A stretch of 64,000 nt of DNA from the NCBI GenBank assembly GCA_039621445.1, contig CP154955.1:18146691-18210690 (forward strand), read 5' to 3'. The notes below the pieces were generated by a model. That model saw only the letters and a list, made by a program, of their open reading frames with translations. It was not told the origin of the DNA and ran no database searches. The DNA is from Euglena gracilis. Lineage: Eukaryota; Euglenida; Euglenophyceae; Euglenales. The position numbers and the translations under genes were made by a program. This document shows, piece after piece, positions 51,831 through 61,455 of the stretch; position 1 is the first letter of the stretch; every line of letters starts with the position of its first letter.

Positions 51831-52244
51831 CTGCAGGAGCGTCTTCCAAATCTCTTGGAACGGCCATCGCTTCACGTCGTAACTGAAGACCAGCTCCGTT
51901 TGGTGCTCTTGTAGCCAGCTAGGGACCTCTCCTGCCAGTTACACAGCGATGCAGTGAGGTGGGTAAAACGTCTGGCAGAGATTTGCCAATACAGTGTGCC
52001 AGCCAGATTCACAACTGGGGGCAAACTGTTTCCAAATAGGCCAAACATTGGCTACGGAGGAAAAATGTGGACGGGAGGCACGGCTGATGGGGAAAACACT
52101 GCGAGGAGGAACATCGCACAAATCCTTAAAAAGCTGTGCACCATCGTGTAAAACAATTTCTGAGGATTTCAAGAGAATCCGCTCCAAAACTCGAGAATTG
52201 TTAAATCCAAAGTTCTGCAAAGATGGAAAACTCCAAAGTCCAAA
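51831..52244 (-). CDS. Candidate exon with one in-frame TAA
   Basis: The minus frame from acceptor TTTTTTTCCAG (52244), or alternatively TCCTCAG (52159), to donor CTCCTGCAG|GTCCCT is open for 138 codons except for one TAA. It reads FKDLCDVPPRSVFPISRASR ... FYPPHCIAV*LAGEVPSWLQ ... YDVKRWPFQEIWKTLLQ. A plus-strand frame across 51954-52151 is also natural-looking. Product unknown; it may belong with 52814-53366. Confidence 0.33.
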
Positions 52245-52813
52245 CTGGAAAAAAACAATGCTCACATTTATTCTTCACATTTGTTTCATTCTTCATTGTC
52301 TTCTCGAAACAGACGAATTGGAAAGCAAATATTCTTCACATCAAGCATTGGCGCGAAGTGCCAAAAAAAAAACCTTCGACGTTTGGAAAATCTTCAGGGA
52401 CCTTCAAAAACAGCGAAAAAATCCTGGGCAAAATTTCGTCCAGACTTCTTCCTGCAGGATTTTTTGCAATCCATTACCTTGGCACCCCGGAAATTAAATT
52501 TCTTCCGCCCGTTCACAGCAATGTTTTCAACATGCAAGCAGCGCAAGGACCACCTGACCCAAGTTCGCGCGGCTCAGCAGGGTTCTCCCGGTTGAGGCCA
52601 GTGCAGGATTCTTTCAAGGATCCAGGGGAACAAAGAGGACAGGGGGAAATAGGAACGCTTGGGGGTCATCCATATTGGGGGATTGCACTGGGGCACTTCG
52701 CCCCCACAAAAAAACGTGGTGTAAAGCACTCCTTTGGGGCAGGGACCAACCTCCCAACCCCCCCTCAACCCTCAACTCACAAACCCCACCACACAGCCTT
52801 TGAAAAAAAAAGC

Positions 52814-52875
52814 CTGGGCCCGTGAGATCAAGTTTGTGGAGGTGCGCCGAAGCAGCATAGACTGGGTGCTTGTGA
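52814..52875 (-). CDS. Candidate exon 3 of an unknown gene
   Basis: Follows acceptor TTTCCTCCCCAG; reads HKHPVYAASAHLHKLDLTGP, ending at a possible GC donor (CCCAG|GCTTTT). Its phase follows from the exon at 53023-53118. A plus frame is open too. Confidence 0.3.
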
Positions 52876-53022
52876 CTGGGGAGGAAAGAATCAATGACAG
52901 CCAGTCCTTCTGGGTTCCTCAATGTGATGGCCTGATTCCAGCATGCCGCCATGGAAGGGGAGGAAAAAAGTGAAAGACCGAAACAAGCCCAAACCACCGC
53001 AAGGGGACCCGCAGTGCCACAC

Positions 53023-53118
53023 CTGTCCCACAGCACAGCCACTGCTTCCTTCAGCTCGCTGGACTGCATCAGCGCGTGGAGCCCCGTCCACGAAGGGTCC
53101 AGAGCCGAAATGAGTGCT
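53023..53118 (-). CDS. Candidate exon 2 of an unknown gene
   Basis: Acceptor CCTCCGCCGACAG, donor GGGACAG|GTGTGG. Reads ALISALDPSWTGLHALMQSS and ELKEAVAVLWD, a helical, repeat-like stretch. Phase 2 at both ends, matching its neighbours. Confidence 0.4.
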
Positions 53119-53256
53119 CTGTCGGCGGAGGGGCCAGGCCATGAGTTTAGCAACCACAGGACAGGACGGCAGGAGCTGGAGCCCCATTTGTGCCAAAAAA
53201 AAAATGCACCGACGGAACTGCCTCTCTCTCTCTCTCTCTTTGCCGCACGGGCAAAC

Positions 53257-53366
53257 CTGTTCAAAACTGTCCCAAACCGAGCTCGATACTGCAGCGGCAA
53301 TTCAGCAGCTGTCAAAGGCCGGGAGGCCTCCGAGATGAGCTCAATCAGATTTTTGATGAACTGATC
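53257..53366 (-). CDS. Candidate exon 1, possible LOTUS/OST-HTH-like segment
   Basis: Acceptor CCCTCACCGCCAG|G, donor AACAG|GTTTGC. Reads DQFIKNLIELISEASRPLTA, then AELPLQYRARFGTVLN. The LTAAELPxxYRxRFG pattern recalls the start of an OST-HTH/LOTUS winged helix, a weak motif-level resemblance. The plus strand gives an equally clean alternative (GLRDELNQIFDELILA between GATACTGCAG and GGCG|GTGAGG), so strand is open. Confidence 0.38.
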
Positions 53367-53399
53367 CTGGCGGTGAGGGAAAGACAAAACAAAACTCAT

Positions 53400-53516
53400 G
53401 ATATTGAAAACATACATATAGAGGGGTCATGTTAGGCATAATTCAACATAAACATACATACAAAAACATACATATAAACATACATATAGAGGGGTCATGT
53501 TAGGCATAATTCAACG
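53400..53516 (+). repeat. Tandem duplication (ATAGAGGGGTCATGTTAGGC)
   Basis: ACATACATATAGAGGGGTCATGTTAGGCATAATTCAAC occurs twice, about 68 bp apart, separated by ACATACATACAAA-type sequence. Confidence 0.9.
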
Positions 53517-54480
53517 GCAGTTTTTTTTGAAAAAAAACATATAATAATAACGAAGATGGAGCAAAAATTCCGTGACGGCACAAAGCGTTAGGGAAGGTGA
53601 AAAACCTCTCTGAAAAATTTGGAAACCCCAATTCCAGGGGGAAAAAATGATGATCATGATGAGTCTGAGAGTTTCAATTGAGACCAATTCAGGCGCAAAG
53701 AGCTGGAGGAAAACTTTTCGTTCCAATGGTGTTCTGGGAATGCCCAAGACCAAACGTGACAACTGCAAGGCTGCACAAGAGTTATGTGGTTGCTTAGTTT
53801 GATCGGTTGCGGCCCGTGGAAATATGGTAATGAGGAATCATATTGGAATGGGTTGGTTCACTTCATGGTTGAGGGCATGGGCAGGGCTTTGTTGCATAAG
53901 CCTTTGGGGTGCCGAAATTCTCCATCGAATAAACTCGATGTAGAATCTTACCCCTTCTTTGTGGCCCTGCAGTGGTCACGCATTTTTCGCATATGAACAT
54001 CCGGCATGCAAATCCTTGGGCGACTTTTTTCTGTGCCAGTAGTGCAGTTGTAGGTTAAAGGTTTGGACTTGCCGGCCCTGAGTTCAGACCTGCCCTCCCC
54101 TCCGTTGAACACTTCCCTCGCTCAAAGCCGAACCGGCCGACTTATCCCACCCTTTGCAAACCACCCCCCTGTCAAAAGGGAAGGGGAAGGGCACAGTCCT
54201 TGTGCGGGCCGACTATTCGGCCCGTTATCTTTCTTTCCCCCTGCCCATCTGCAGCCTTTGGGAATCGCGCCGGCCCGGCCCAGGCAAGGATGCGCGTCGC
54301 GAGTGGGACCAGACTCAAAGCCGGCCGGTCCGAACCCAAACTCGACGTCTTCACTAACCCCAGGGTACACCAGATGTTTAGATCAGCTACCCCCCCCCCC
54401 CGTACTGAACTGAACGTATGCCACTTTTTTTGCTTTGAAAAAAAAGCCAATCACTCACTTTTTTTTGGAATTGCGGGGGT
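53517..54480. other. No clear gene
   Basis: Bases 54063-54413 (plus) and 54122-54370 (minus) are both open, Pro/Arg/Gly-rich. No splice pair or domain. Confidence 0.3.
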
Positions 54481-54550
54481 CATCCACTCACCAAACAGCA
54501 AACCAGGCTGGAAGCGAAATCAGCCTGGACATAACCAAACAAGAGGCCCT
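54481..54550 (+). repeat. Diverged copy of the 70-bp repeat
   Basis: CTCACCAAACAGCAAACCAGGCTGGAAGCGAAATCAGCCTGGACATAACCAAACAAGAGGCCC aligns with 45385-45457 with many substitutions. Confidence 0.6.
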
Positions 54551-55500
54551 AATGGCACGGAGGTTGAGGAAGAGGTCAAAATCCTCAACCTCTCCACCTC
54601 TACCTCAACGTCCACGTCCAAAAAGGTCACAAAATGGCATAACAGGAGTCATGAAACGCTGTCTCAAATGCCTTGAATGCCTCAAATTTGGCCAATTTGC
54701 ATCAAAAACGCATCTTAAACAGGTAGGGAATGTGTGAAATTATCTGGGTTGTTGAAATTGGAAGTTAAAAATGGCCAGCTTGGAAAATTTCTTGTGAACC
54801 ATCTATCCCCCCAAAGTCTCCCCACACATACCCCCCACTGTCTCCCCACACCCCCCCACTGCCTTGGCCCAGCTCTCCCCAGGGATGTATGGGTATCCTG
54901 CACACCAATGTGTGGTGGGCGGGGGGCCCCCCCACACCCCCATCCTGGTGGGGGGGGGGGTCCGACCCAGATGAGACCGAAGGCTGAGTAAGTCAAAAAA
55001 CGACGCCAAAAAAGCTGCCCACAAAAGCCAAAAGAATTGGCATTCAAGGACGTCGAAGTGTCCACCCTCCCCAAAATGGCTCGCCGGCGTAAAAGAAAAT
55101 CCGTGGAGGGAAGGGGCCACTTCCCCCCCCCCCGCGTCCTCCCAGAACAAATATAACATCATCCTTCTCTGTGAAAGGCAAGGCTCAAATGTCCTTTTGT
55201 TTGCAAGTTTTCTTGATTTTTTTTCGAGTCTCATTTTGTTGATGTAGTGCATGATGCAAATGAGTGATATTGTTCGTGACTGACACTTCTCAAACCTGAG
55301 TTTGGGTTCGGCAATTTCCGACCCCCCACTGTCACCCCACACGTACCCCCCCCCACTGTCACCCCACACATCCCCCCTCCCCCCCCCCCCCCCCCACACC
55401 CCACACCCCCCCACACGCCTCCACATGGCACTTCGCACCGTCAGGGGGGTTAATTTGGTTGGTCTTTTTGTATTTTTGCTCAATCGGCCCATGAGGAGTC
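54551..55500. repeat. CCCCACACACC-rich repeats
   Basis: CCCCACTGTCNCCCCACACNTACCCC words are repeated at 54813-54870 and 55320-55400, with a C-run of 22 near 55375 and a GTGTGGTGGGCGGGGGGCC/CCCCACCAGG hairpin at 54905-54962. No gene. Confidence 0.6.
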
Positions 55501-55775
55501 CAATTTGGGGGTTCGGGTGGACCTCTGCCAACAGAAAAATATTTCTGGGGAGAAAATGGGTTGGAAAGAGGCTGGCCAGGGTTAATTTGGACAAAAATCG
55601 ATATGTTTGCATCACTAGCGGACAGTTTTGCAGTGTCGGAATTTTCGACTGGCTCAACCCGCAGTCGGGCCCAGTTCCAACTGGGGGACCCAATGGGGGC
55701 GTCAGCCAAACAATCTTTTCCAGCCAGCCCAAATTCTCCAGCTTTGCGGCAGACCTTTGAGCTGGGTTCAGGCCA
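55501..55775 (-). repeat. GGCTGGAAAAAGG family, reverse copy
   Basis: GGGTTGGAAAGAGGCTGGCCAGGG, ACAAAAATCGATATG, TTTTGCAGTGTCGGAATTTTCG, CTCAACCCGCAGTCGGGCCCAGTTCC and GTCAGCCAAACAATCTTTTCCAGCCAGCCC mirror the order in 42.96-43.26 kb. Confidence 0.65.
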
Positions 55776-56165
55776 AAGTGACCCAGTGACGCAAGAGCTG
55801 GGAGATTTTCTGGTCACTTTTCACCATTTTGTGGTCAACTTTCCTTGGATGCGAAGTGGATGACCCTCCCCAAGCCTGCATAGGGTGGGGTCCCAGCATC
55901 CAGGGGGGAGGGGGGTGGTCCAGATCCCCCAACCACCTTACCCCCCAGGAGGGGTGGTCGGGACCCCCTCCCCACCACCTACCAGAGGTTTTTTCAAGAC
56001 TGGGGGGAGGGGGGCTTACCCCCCCCCACCCACCCACCCCCTGGAGTCCCGGGGACCCACTCACTTTTCTCCGAAAATGGCGAGAAAATGCTAAAAAAAG
56101 GCATTTTTTTCAAAACTTTCGGCGTCTTTGGCGCCAAAAGAATATCCACCCCCCTTTGGGGGACC
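55776..56165. mobile_element. G/C-run elements, including a truncated TTTTTTAAGACC-type copy
   Basis: Bases 55985-56165 (GGTTTTTTCAAGACTGGGGGG..., GGGGACCCACTCACTTTT, TTTCGGCGTCTTTGGCGCCAAAAGAATATCC) match the element at 32112; the right half is lost where modular element copy III begins. Confidence 0.55.
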
Positions 56166-57435
56166 AGGTTTTGAATAATGCTGAGCTCTTAATAAGCGCG
56201 CACCCACCCCTTCATTGACCCCCCCCCATATAAACCGGCCCACCCCATGGAGCTCTTTTGACTGAAATGTAAGGGTTTTGTGCCCGAAACGGGACGCCGG
56301 GGGGTCGAAAAACCCTCATTTTCGGCTCAAAAACAGTTTGTCCGGGTCCGGGAGGCCATAAAACATCGTTTCGGGCAAAAAAAATTTTCGATTTTTTCGA
56401 CTTTTTTGACCCGGTTTTGACCCAAAGTCAATGGGTTGGCGGCCCAAAACGGGGCGCTGGCGGGTCAAAAACCGTTAATTTTCCGCTCAAAAACAGTTTT
56501 TCCGGGTCCGGGAGGCCAAAAAACATCGTTTCGGGCAAAAAAAAATTCGATTTTTTTTTAACTTTTTTGGCCGAAACCGGCTCAGTCGGACAGTGGAGAA
56601 AGTGTACAAAATGTCCCAAATTGGCCGAAAAATGGCCGTATCTCGGGCTAGGTGGTGAGTTGCGGGGAAATCAAAATACCAGTAGATAGAGCGTTCCAAG
56701 GGCTTCAATTTAAGTCTCCGGAAATTTCCTTTGATTTTGCATCATTTTTTGAGAAATTTTGAAAACATTGATTTTTTGACCCCCCCCACCCCCCGAAAAC
56801 GAAGTCGAACAGTGGAAAAAGTGTACAAAACGGCAATCTGGGCCGAAAACGGCCGTATCTTGGGCTAGGCGGGGAGTTGCGGGGAAATCAAAATACCGGT
56901 AGATGGGGCATTCCAAGGGCTTCAAATTAGGTCTCCTGACATTTCCTTTGATTTTGCATCATTTTCGAGATATTTTGAAAATATCGATTTTTGGGCCTGA
57001 AATGGCAGAGTCCAAAGGGGGGGGCTTATCCAGGGGGCGGGCCAATCCTACCCAGTTTGGACCCCTTCGCGCATGAATAACTCGGGCCTAGCGGGGAGTT
57101 GGGGGTCAAACCCAGGTGATTCAGAAACTAGAAATCCAGAAACTAGAAACTCGCGACTGAAAAAAAAAATTCCAGGAACTGGGCCGGGATCATGGTGATA
57201 ATCCGTCGTTTCTCCTGGGGCCCCCGACCCGGGAGGGGCGGGGGGGGGGGGGGGGGGGGGGGGGCGGGGGGGGGTTTGTCAAGCTTGTTTGGTTTTCCCC
57301 AGGGCCACACAGCAAACTGGGCCAGAAGCGAAGTTAGCGCCGGCCATAAACAGACAAGAAGCCTTAGTGAAACTAAGGGGGTTTTCCCCAGGGGTAAGCT
57401 TCGCTCTTACCCTAAAAGGATAAGAGCTCAGCGAC
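56166..57435 (+). mobile_element. Modular non-coding element, copy III
   Basis: Starts ACCAGGTTTTGAATAATGCTGAGCTCTTAATAAGCGCG. It lacks the GGCCCGGCGG array. It has two CAAAACGGGGCGCTGG/CCGGGTCCGGGAGGCC units (56280-56570), two units of about 240 bp containing GTGTACAAAA...GGCCGTATC, GGGCTAGGNGGNGAGTTGCGG and CCTTTGATTTTGCATCATTTT (56580-56985), a GATCATGGTGATAATCCG block, a G-tract (57240-57278), the 70-bp repeat, and the terminal hairpin GGGTAAGCTTCGCTCTTACCC...GATAAGAGCTCAGCGACC. Confidence 0.85.
57306..57377 (+). repeat. 70-bp repeat inside modular element III
   Basis: Nearly identical to 45385-45457, ending CTTAGTGAAACTAAG. It appears inserted between the G-tract and the terminal hairpin. 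Confidence 0.85.
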
Positions 57436-58047
57436 CCCCCCCCTACCCCCCCTGGGGTCCAAGACTAAAAAAAACCCCTGCCACCTACCTCAATACCGCA
57501 GGGCTGACCGAAGGGGTACTGTGGGGTACTGTGGGGGACTCCACTTTACGCCGTCTCTCTCATTTGAGGGTTAGGGTTAGGGTCTGGTCTCAAGGGGGGA
57601 TGTCATTTGGGGGGATCAATATTTTAGAATTTCAGTAAAGCTGTACAAATCTTGGCCAAGAAAATTTCCAGAAAGTCCACAAACGAAAGATTCAAAAAAT
57701 TTCAGCTAATCCTCCCTTAAGAAACTCTCATAAACCATTTTATGGAAGGTTGACTTGCTTTAACATCACTGCTCTGCTGCCTGAAAAAATGGCTGGCTGG
57801 TAACGAGTGTTTTTCACCGAAAATGGGAAGTGCTGAATCCAAGCAAAATTATTTTGGGGGTAGGGGCAATCGCCATTTTTCAAGTCTGAAACTGCAAAAT
57901 GCGTTCTTACAGCTAAACCCGGAAACTTTGACCCATCGTGCCGGTTACTTGACATGGAGTTGCCAGAATGATGGCCCTTCGTGCCAGCTACTTGGCTTAG
58001 AGTTGCCAAAATGATGGCACCAAAATGGTGCCAAGTTTTTGCATATA
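57436..58047. other. Spacer between inverted element copies
   Basis: A short GAGGGTTAGGGTTAGGG at 57567, AT-rich DNA, and a 39-bp direct repeat (CGTGCCGGTTACTTGACATGGAGTTGCC / CGTGCCAGCTACTTGGCTTAGAGTTGCC, 57938-58020). No gene. Confidence 0.5.
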
Positions 58048-58150
58048 TGGCACGAACCCGGGTGAGGGTAGGGGGGGTAGGGTAGGGGGGGGTAGGGGGG
58101 GTAGGGGGTAGGGGGGGGTAGGGGGGGTAGGGTAGGGGGTAGGGGGGGGT
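58048..58150 (+). repeat. GGGGGTAGGG array 1
   Basis: Starts after GGCACGAACCCGGGTGA. G-runs of 4-8 separated by TA, potential G-quadruplex DNA. Directly borders the end of modular element IV. Confidence 0.95.
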
Positions 58151-58202
58151 CGCTGAGCTCTTATCCCTTTATGGGTAAGAGCGAAGCTTACCACTGGGGG
58201 AA

Positions 58203-58235
<33 letters not shown>

Positions 58236-58995
58236 GGGGCCACCTCGGGAACCGGCGGATTATCACCATGATCCCGGCCCCGTTCCCGAAATTTTTTTTT
58301 CAGTCGCGAGCGACTGGATTCCTAGTTTCCGAATCACCTGGGTTTGACCCCCAACTCCCCGCCAGGCCCGAGTTATTCACGCGCGAAGGGGTCCAAACTG
58401 GGTAGGATTGGCCAACCCCCCCTTTTAAGCCCCCCCCCTTTGGACTCTGCCATTTCGGCCAAAAAATGTCAATTTTCAAAATATCTCCAAAATGAAGCAA
58501 AATCAAAGGAAATGTCCGGCGACCTAATTTGAAGCCCTTGGAACACTCCATCTACCGGTATTTTGATTTCCCCACAACTCCCCGTCTGGCCCGAGATACG
58601 GCCGTTTTCGGCCCGGATGGCCGTTTTGTACACTTTTTCCACTGTCCGACTTAGCCGTTTTCAGCCAAAATTCGGCCAAAAATCAATAGTTTCAAAATTT
58701 TTCCAAAATGAAGCAAAATCAAAGGAAATGTCCGGAGACCTAATTTGAAGCCCTTGGAACACTCCATCTACCGGTATTTTGATTTCCCCACAACTGTTCG
58801 CGTAGCCCGAGATACGGCTGTTTTTCAGCCGATTCTGGCCATTTTGTACACTTTTTCCACTGGTGGACTTAACCGTTTTCGGCCAAAAAAGGCGAAAAAT
58901 ATCGAAAAAAAATTTTTTACCCAAAACCATGCTTCTTGGCCTCCCGGACCCGGAAAAAGGGTTTTCGAGCCGAAAATGGGCGTTTTTCGACCGTC

Positions 58996-59608
58996 ATGGC
59001 CATCATGGCCATCATGACCCGTGATGGCCATGATGCGCATCATGACCCATGATGGCCATCATGACCCATGATGCCAATCATGGGTCATGATGCCCATGAT
59101 GCCCATCATGACCCATGATGGCCATCATGACCCATGATGGCCATCATGACCCATGATGGCCATCATGACCCATGATGGCCATCATGACCCATGATGCCAA
59201 TCATGGGGCATGATGGCCATCATGACCCATGATGGCCATCATGACCCATGATGGCCATCATGACCCATGATGCCAATCATGGGTCATGATGCCCATGATG
59301 CCCATCATGACCCAAGATGGCCATCATGACCCATGATGGCCATCATGACCCATGATGGCCATCATGACCCATGATGGCCATCATGACCCATGATGCCAAT
59401 CATGGGTCATGATGGCCATCAACCCATGATGCCCATCATGACCCATGATGCCCATCATGACCCATGATGGCCATCATGACCCATGATGGCCATCATGACC
59501 AATGATGCCCATCATGACCCATGATGATGACCCATGATGCCCATCATGACCCATGATGCCCATCATGAACGAGGATGGCCATCATGACCAATGATGGGCA
59601 TCATGGGT
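58996..59608 (-). repeat. ATGATGGCCATCATGACCC array
   Basis: About 30 units of roughly 20 bp with GATGCCCATCATG and GATGCCAATCATGGG variants that recur as a higher-order pattern (the GATGCCAATCATGGGTCATGATGCCCATGATGCC variant at 59065 and 59270). Confidence 0.95.
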
Positions 59609-59876
59609 CAAAAAAATCGAAAAAAAATCGAAATAATTTTTTTGCCCGAAACGATGTTTTTGGGCCTCCCGGACCCGGAAAAACTGTTTTTGAGCCGAAA
59701 ATGAGCGTTTTTCGACCCGCCAGCGCCCCGTTTTGGGCCGCCAACCCATTGACTTCGGGCCAAAAACCGGGTCAAAAAAGTCGAAAAAAATCGAAAAAAA
59801 ATTTTTTGCCCGAAACGATGTTTTTTGGCCTGCCGGACCCAGAAAAACTGCTTTGATCCGAAAACGAGCGTTTTTC

Positions 59877-60394
59877 GGGCCGCCGGGCCGCCGGGCCGCC
59901 GGCCGGACCGCCGGGCCGCCGGGCCGCCGGGGCCGCCGGGCTGCCGGCCGGGCCGCCGGGCTGCCGGGCTGCCGGCCGGGCCGCCGGGCCGCCGGGCCGC
60001 CGGCCGGGCTGCTGGGCCGCCGGGCCGGCCGGACCGCCGGGCCGCCGGGCCGCCGGCCGGGCTGCTGGGCCGCCGGGCCGCCGGCCGGACCGCCGGGCCG
60101 CCGGGCCGCTGGCCCGCCGGCCGGGCTGCTGGGCCGCCGGGCCGCTGGCCGGATCGCCGGGCCGCCGGTCCGCCAGCCGGACCGCCGGGCCGCCGGGCCG
60201 CCGGGCTGCCCGGGCCGCCGGGCCGCCGGGCCGCCAAGCCGCCGGGCCGCCGGCCGGGCCGCCGGCGGGCCGCCGGGCCGCCGGGCCGCCGGCCGGGGCT
60301 GCTGGGCCGCCGGGCCGCCGGCCGGACCGCCGGGCCGCCGGGCCGCTGGCCGGGCCGCCGGGCTGCCGGGCCGTCGGGCCGCCGGGCCGGGGTC
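59877..60394 (-). repeat. GGGCCGCCGG decamer array
   Basis: About 50 units of GCCGCCGGGCC with GACC, GCTGCC and GGCCGG variants, the long counterpart of 12556-12764. Confidence 0.97.
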
Positions 60395-60445
60395 AATGAA
60401 GGGGTGGGGCGCGCTTATAAAGAGCTCAGCACTATTCAAAACCTG

Positions 60446-60600
60446 GCAAGGGGGGGTAGGGGGGGGCAGGGGGGGCAGGGAAGGGGGGGGTAGGGGGGGG
60501 TAGGGTAGGGGGTAGGGGGGGTAGGGGGGGGCAAGGGGGGGTAGGGGGGTAGGGGGGGTAAGGGGGGTAGGGTAGGGGGTAGGGAGGGGTAGGGCGGGGC
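60446..60600 (+). repeat. GGGGGTAGGG array 2
   Basis: G-runs separated by TA, CA or AA, directly after the outer end of modular element IV. Confidence 0.95.
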
Positions 60601-60895
60601 CCTCAAAAAAACTTTTGTCTAAATCACCTCAACACCAGTCAAAACCCACCCTAATGGCTCCAGAACCCCCCAATCGGGGGTGAATATGCAAAAACATGAG
60701 GGGAAAATGTCCATTTTGGGCCACTTTTGGCAAAAAAAGTTGACCTACTGCGCCGAAGGCGCCCTGCAAAAGAATTTGCTGATGTCGTTTTCCTGTGCCC
60801 AAAAAGAATTTATGAGGTTATTTGAAGGAGTAGGGTTAGGGTTACGATTCTTATCCAAACAGCAGAACATTTCCCGCTCAACGTTGTTAGATTGG
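60601..60895. other. No recognised gene
   Basis: Contains the palindrome-like CTGCGCCGAAGGCGCCCTGC and AGGGTTAGGGTTACG. Short frames only. Confidence 0.4.
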
Positions 60896-61052
60896 TCTCT
60901 ACAAGGTACCCTTCGAACCCAAAGAGCCGCCCAACTAGGGTTAAAAACATGGGGGGACCCGAGCGAGGCGTCTAAGGCGCCGAGCGAGGGTCCCCCCATG
61001 TGTATTAACCCTAGTTGGGCGGCTCTTTGGGGTAGCTGGTACCTTGTAGGGG
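60896..61052. repeat. 155-bp inverted repeat
   Basis: TCTACAAGGTACC...AAAGAGCCGCCCAACTAGGGTTAA...CATGGGGGGACCC pairs with GGGTCCCCCCATGTGTATTAACCCTAGTTGGGCGGCTCTTTGG...GGTACCTTGTAG. The tip is CGAGCGAGGCGTCTAAGGCGCCGAGCG. Confidence 0.9.
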
Positions 61053-61164
61053 CCAATTTATCACGTTTCTGAACAGCCGGCTGTAGTCCTCAAAAGCCGG
61101 GGCTTAAAAGTTCACAAAGGGGGGATTGCGGGGAAATGGTGGTCGGCCCGACCGTGGTAAGTGG

Positions 61165-61455
61165 TCGGGGGGGTAGGGGGGGGGTAGGGGGGGGTAGGGG
61201 GGGCAAGGGGGGGGTAGGGGGGTAGGGGGGGTCGGGTAGGGGGTAGGGGGTGGTAGGGGGTAGGGGGGGGTAGGGGGGGGCAAGGGGGGGGTAGGGGGGG
61301 TAGGGGGGGGAGGGTAGGGGGTAGGGGGGGGTAGGGGGGGGGTAGGGGGGGGGCAAGGGGGGGGGGGGGTAGGGGGGTAGGGGGTAGGGGGGGGTAGGGG
61401 GGGGGGGTAGGGGGGGGGTGGGGGGGGGGGGGGGTAGGGGTCCCGGGTTCGTGCC
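61165..61455 (+). repeat. GGGGGTAGGG array 3
   Basis: The longest of the three arrays; ends GGGGTCCCGGGTTCGTGCCATG, the reverse complement of the boundary found at the start of array 1 (GGCACGAACCCGGG). Confidence 0.95.

Larger units (their letters stand above)
58150..60432 (-). mobile_element. Modular non-coding element, copy IV (inverted, longest)
   Basis: The mirror image of copies II/III. Reading on the plus strand: terminal hairpin 58150-58192, a C-run of over 30 (58207-58233), the ATTATCACCATGATCC block, two GAGATACGGC(C/T)GTTTT/GAAGCCCTTGGAACACTCC units (58480-58880), the ATGATGGCCATCATGACCC array, reverse 160-bp units (59609-59876), the GGCCGCCGGG array, and the end GCGCGCTTATAAAGAGCTCAGCACTATTCAAAACC. 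It faces copy III across about 0.7 kb. No credible coding. Confidence 0.88.

Noticed and set aside
57306-57377. tRNA or tRNA-derived gene
   Set aside because: The 70-bp repeat has tRNA-like length but no acceptor-stem pairing and no A/B box matches that I could find.
59582-60503. 285-codon and 256-codon frames on opposite strands
   Set aside because: Same decamer and 160-bp array shadows as at 12.5 kb.
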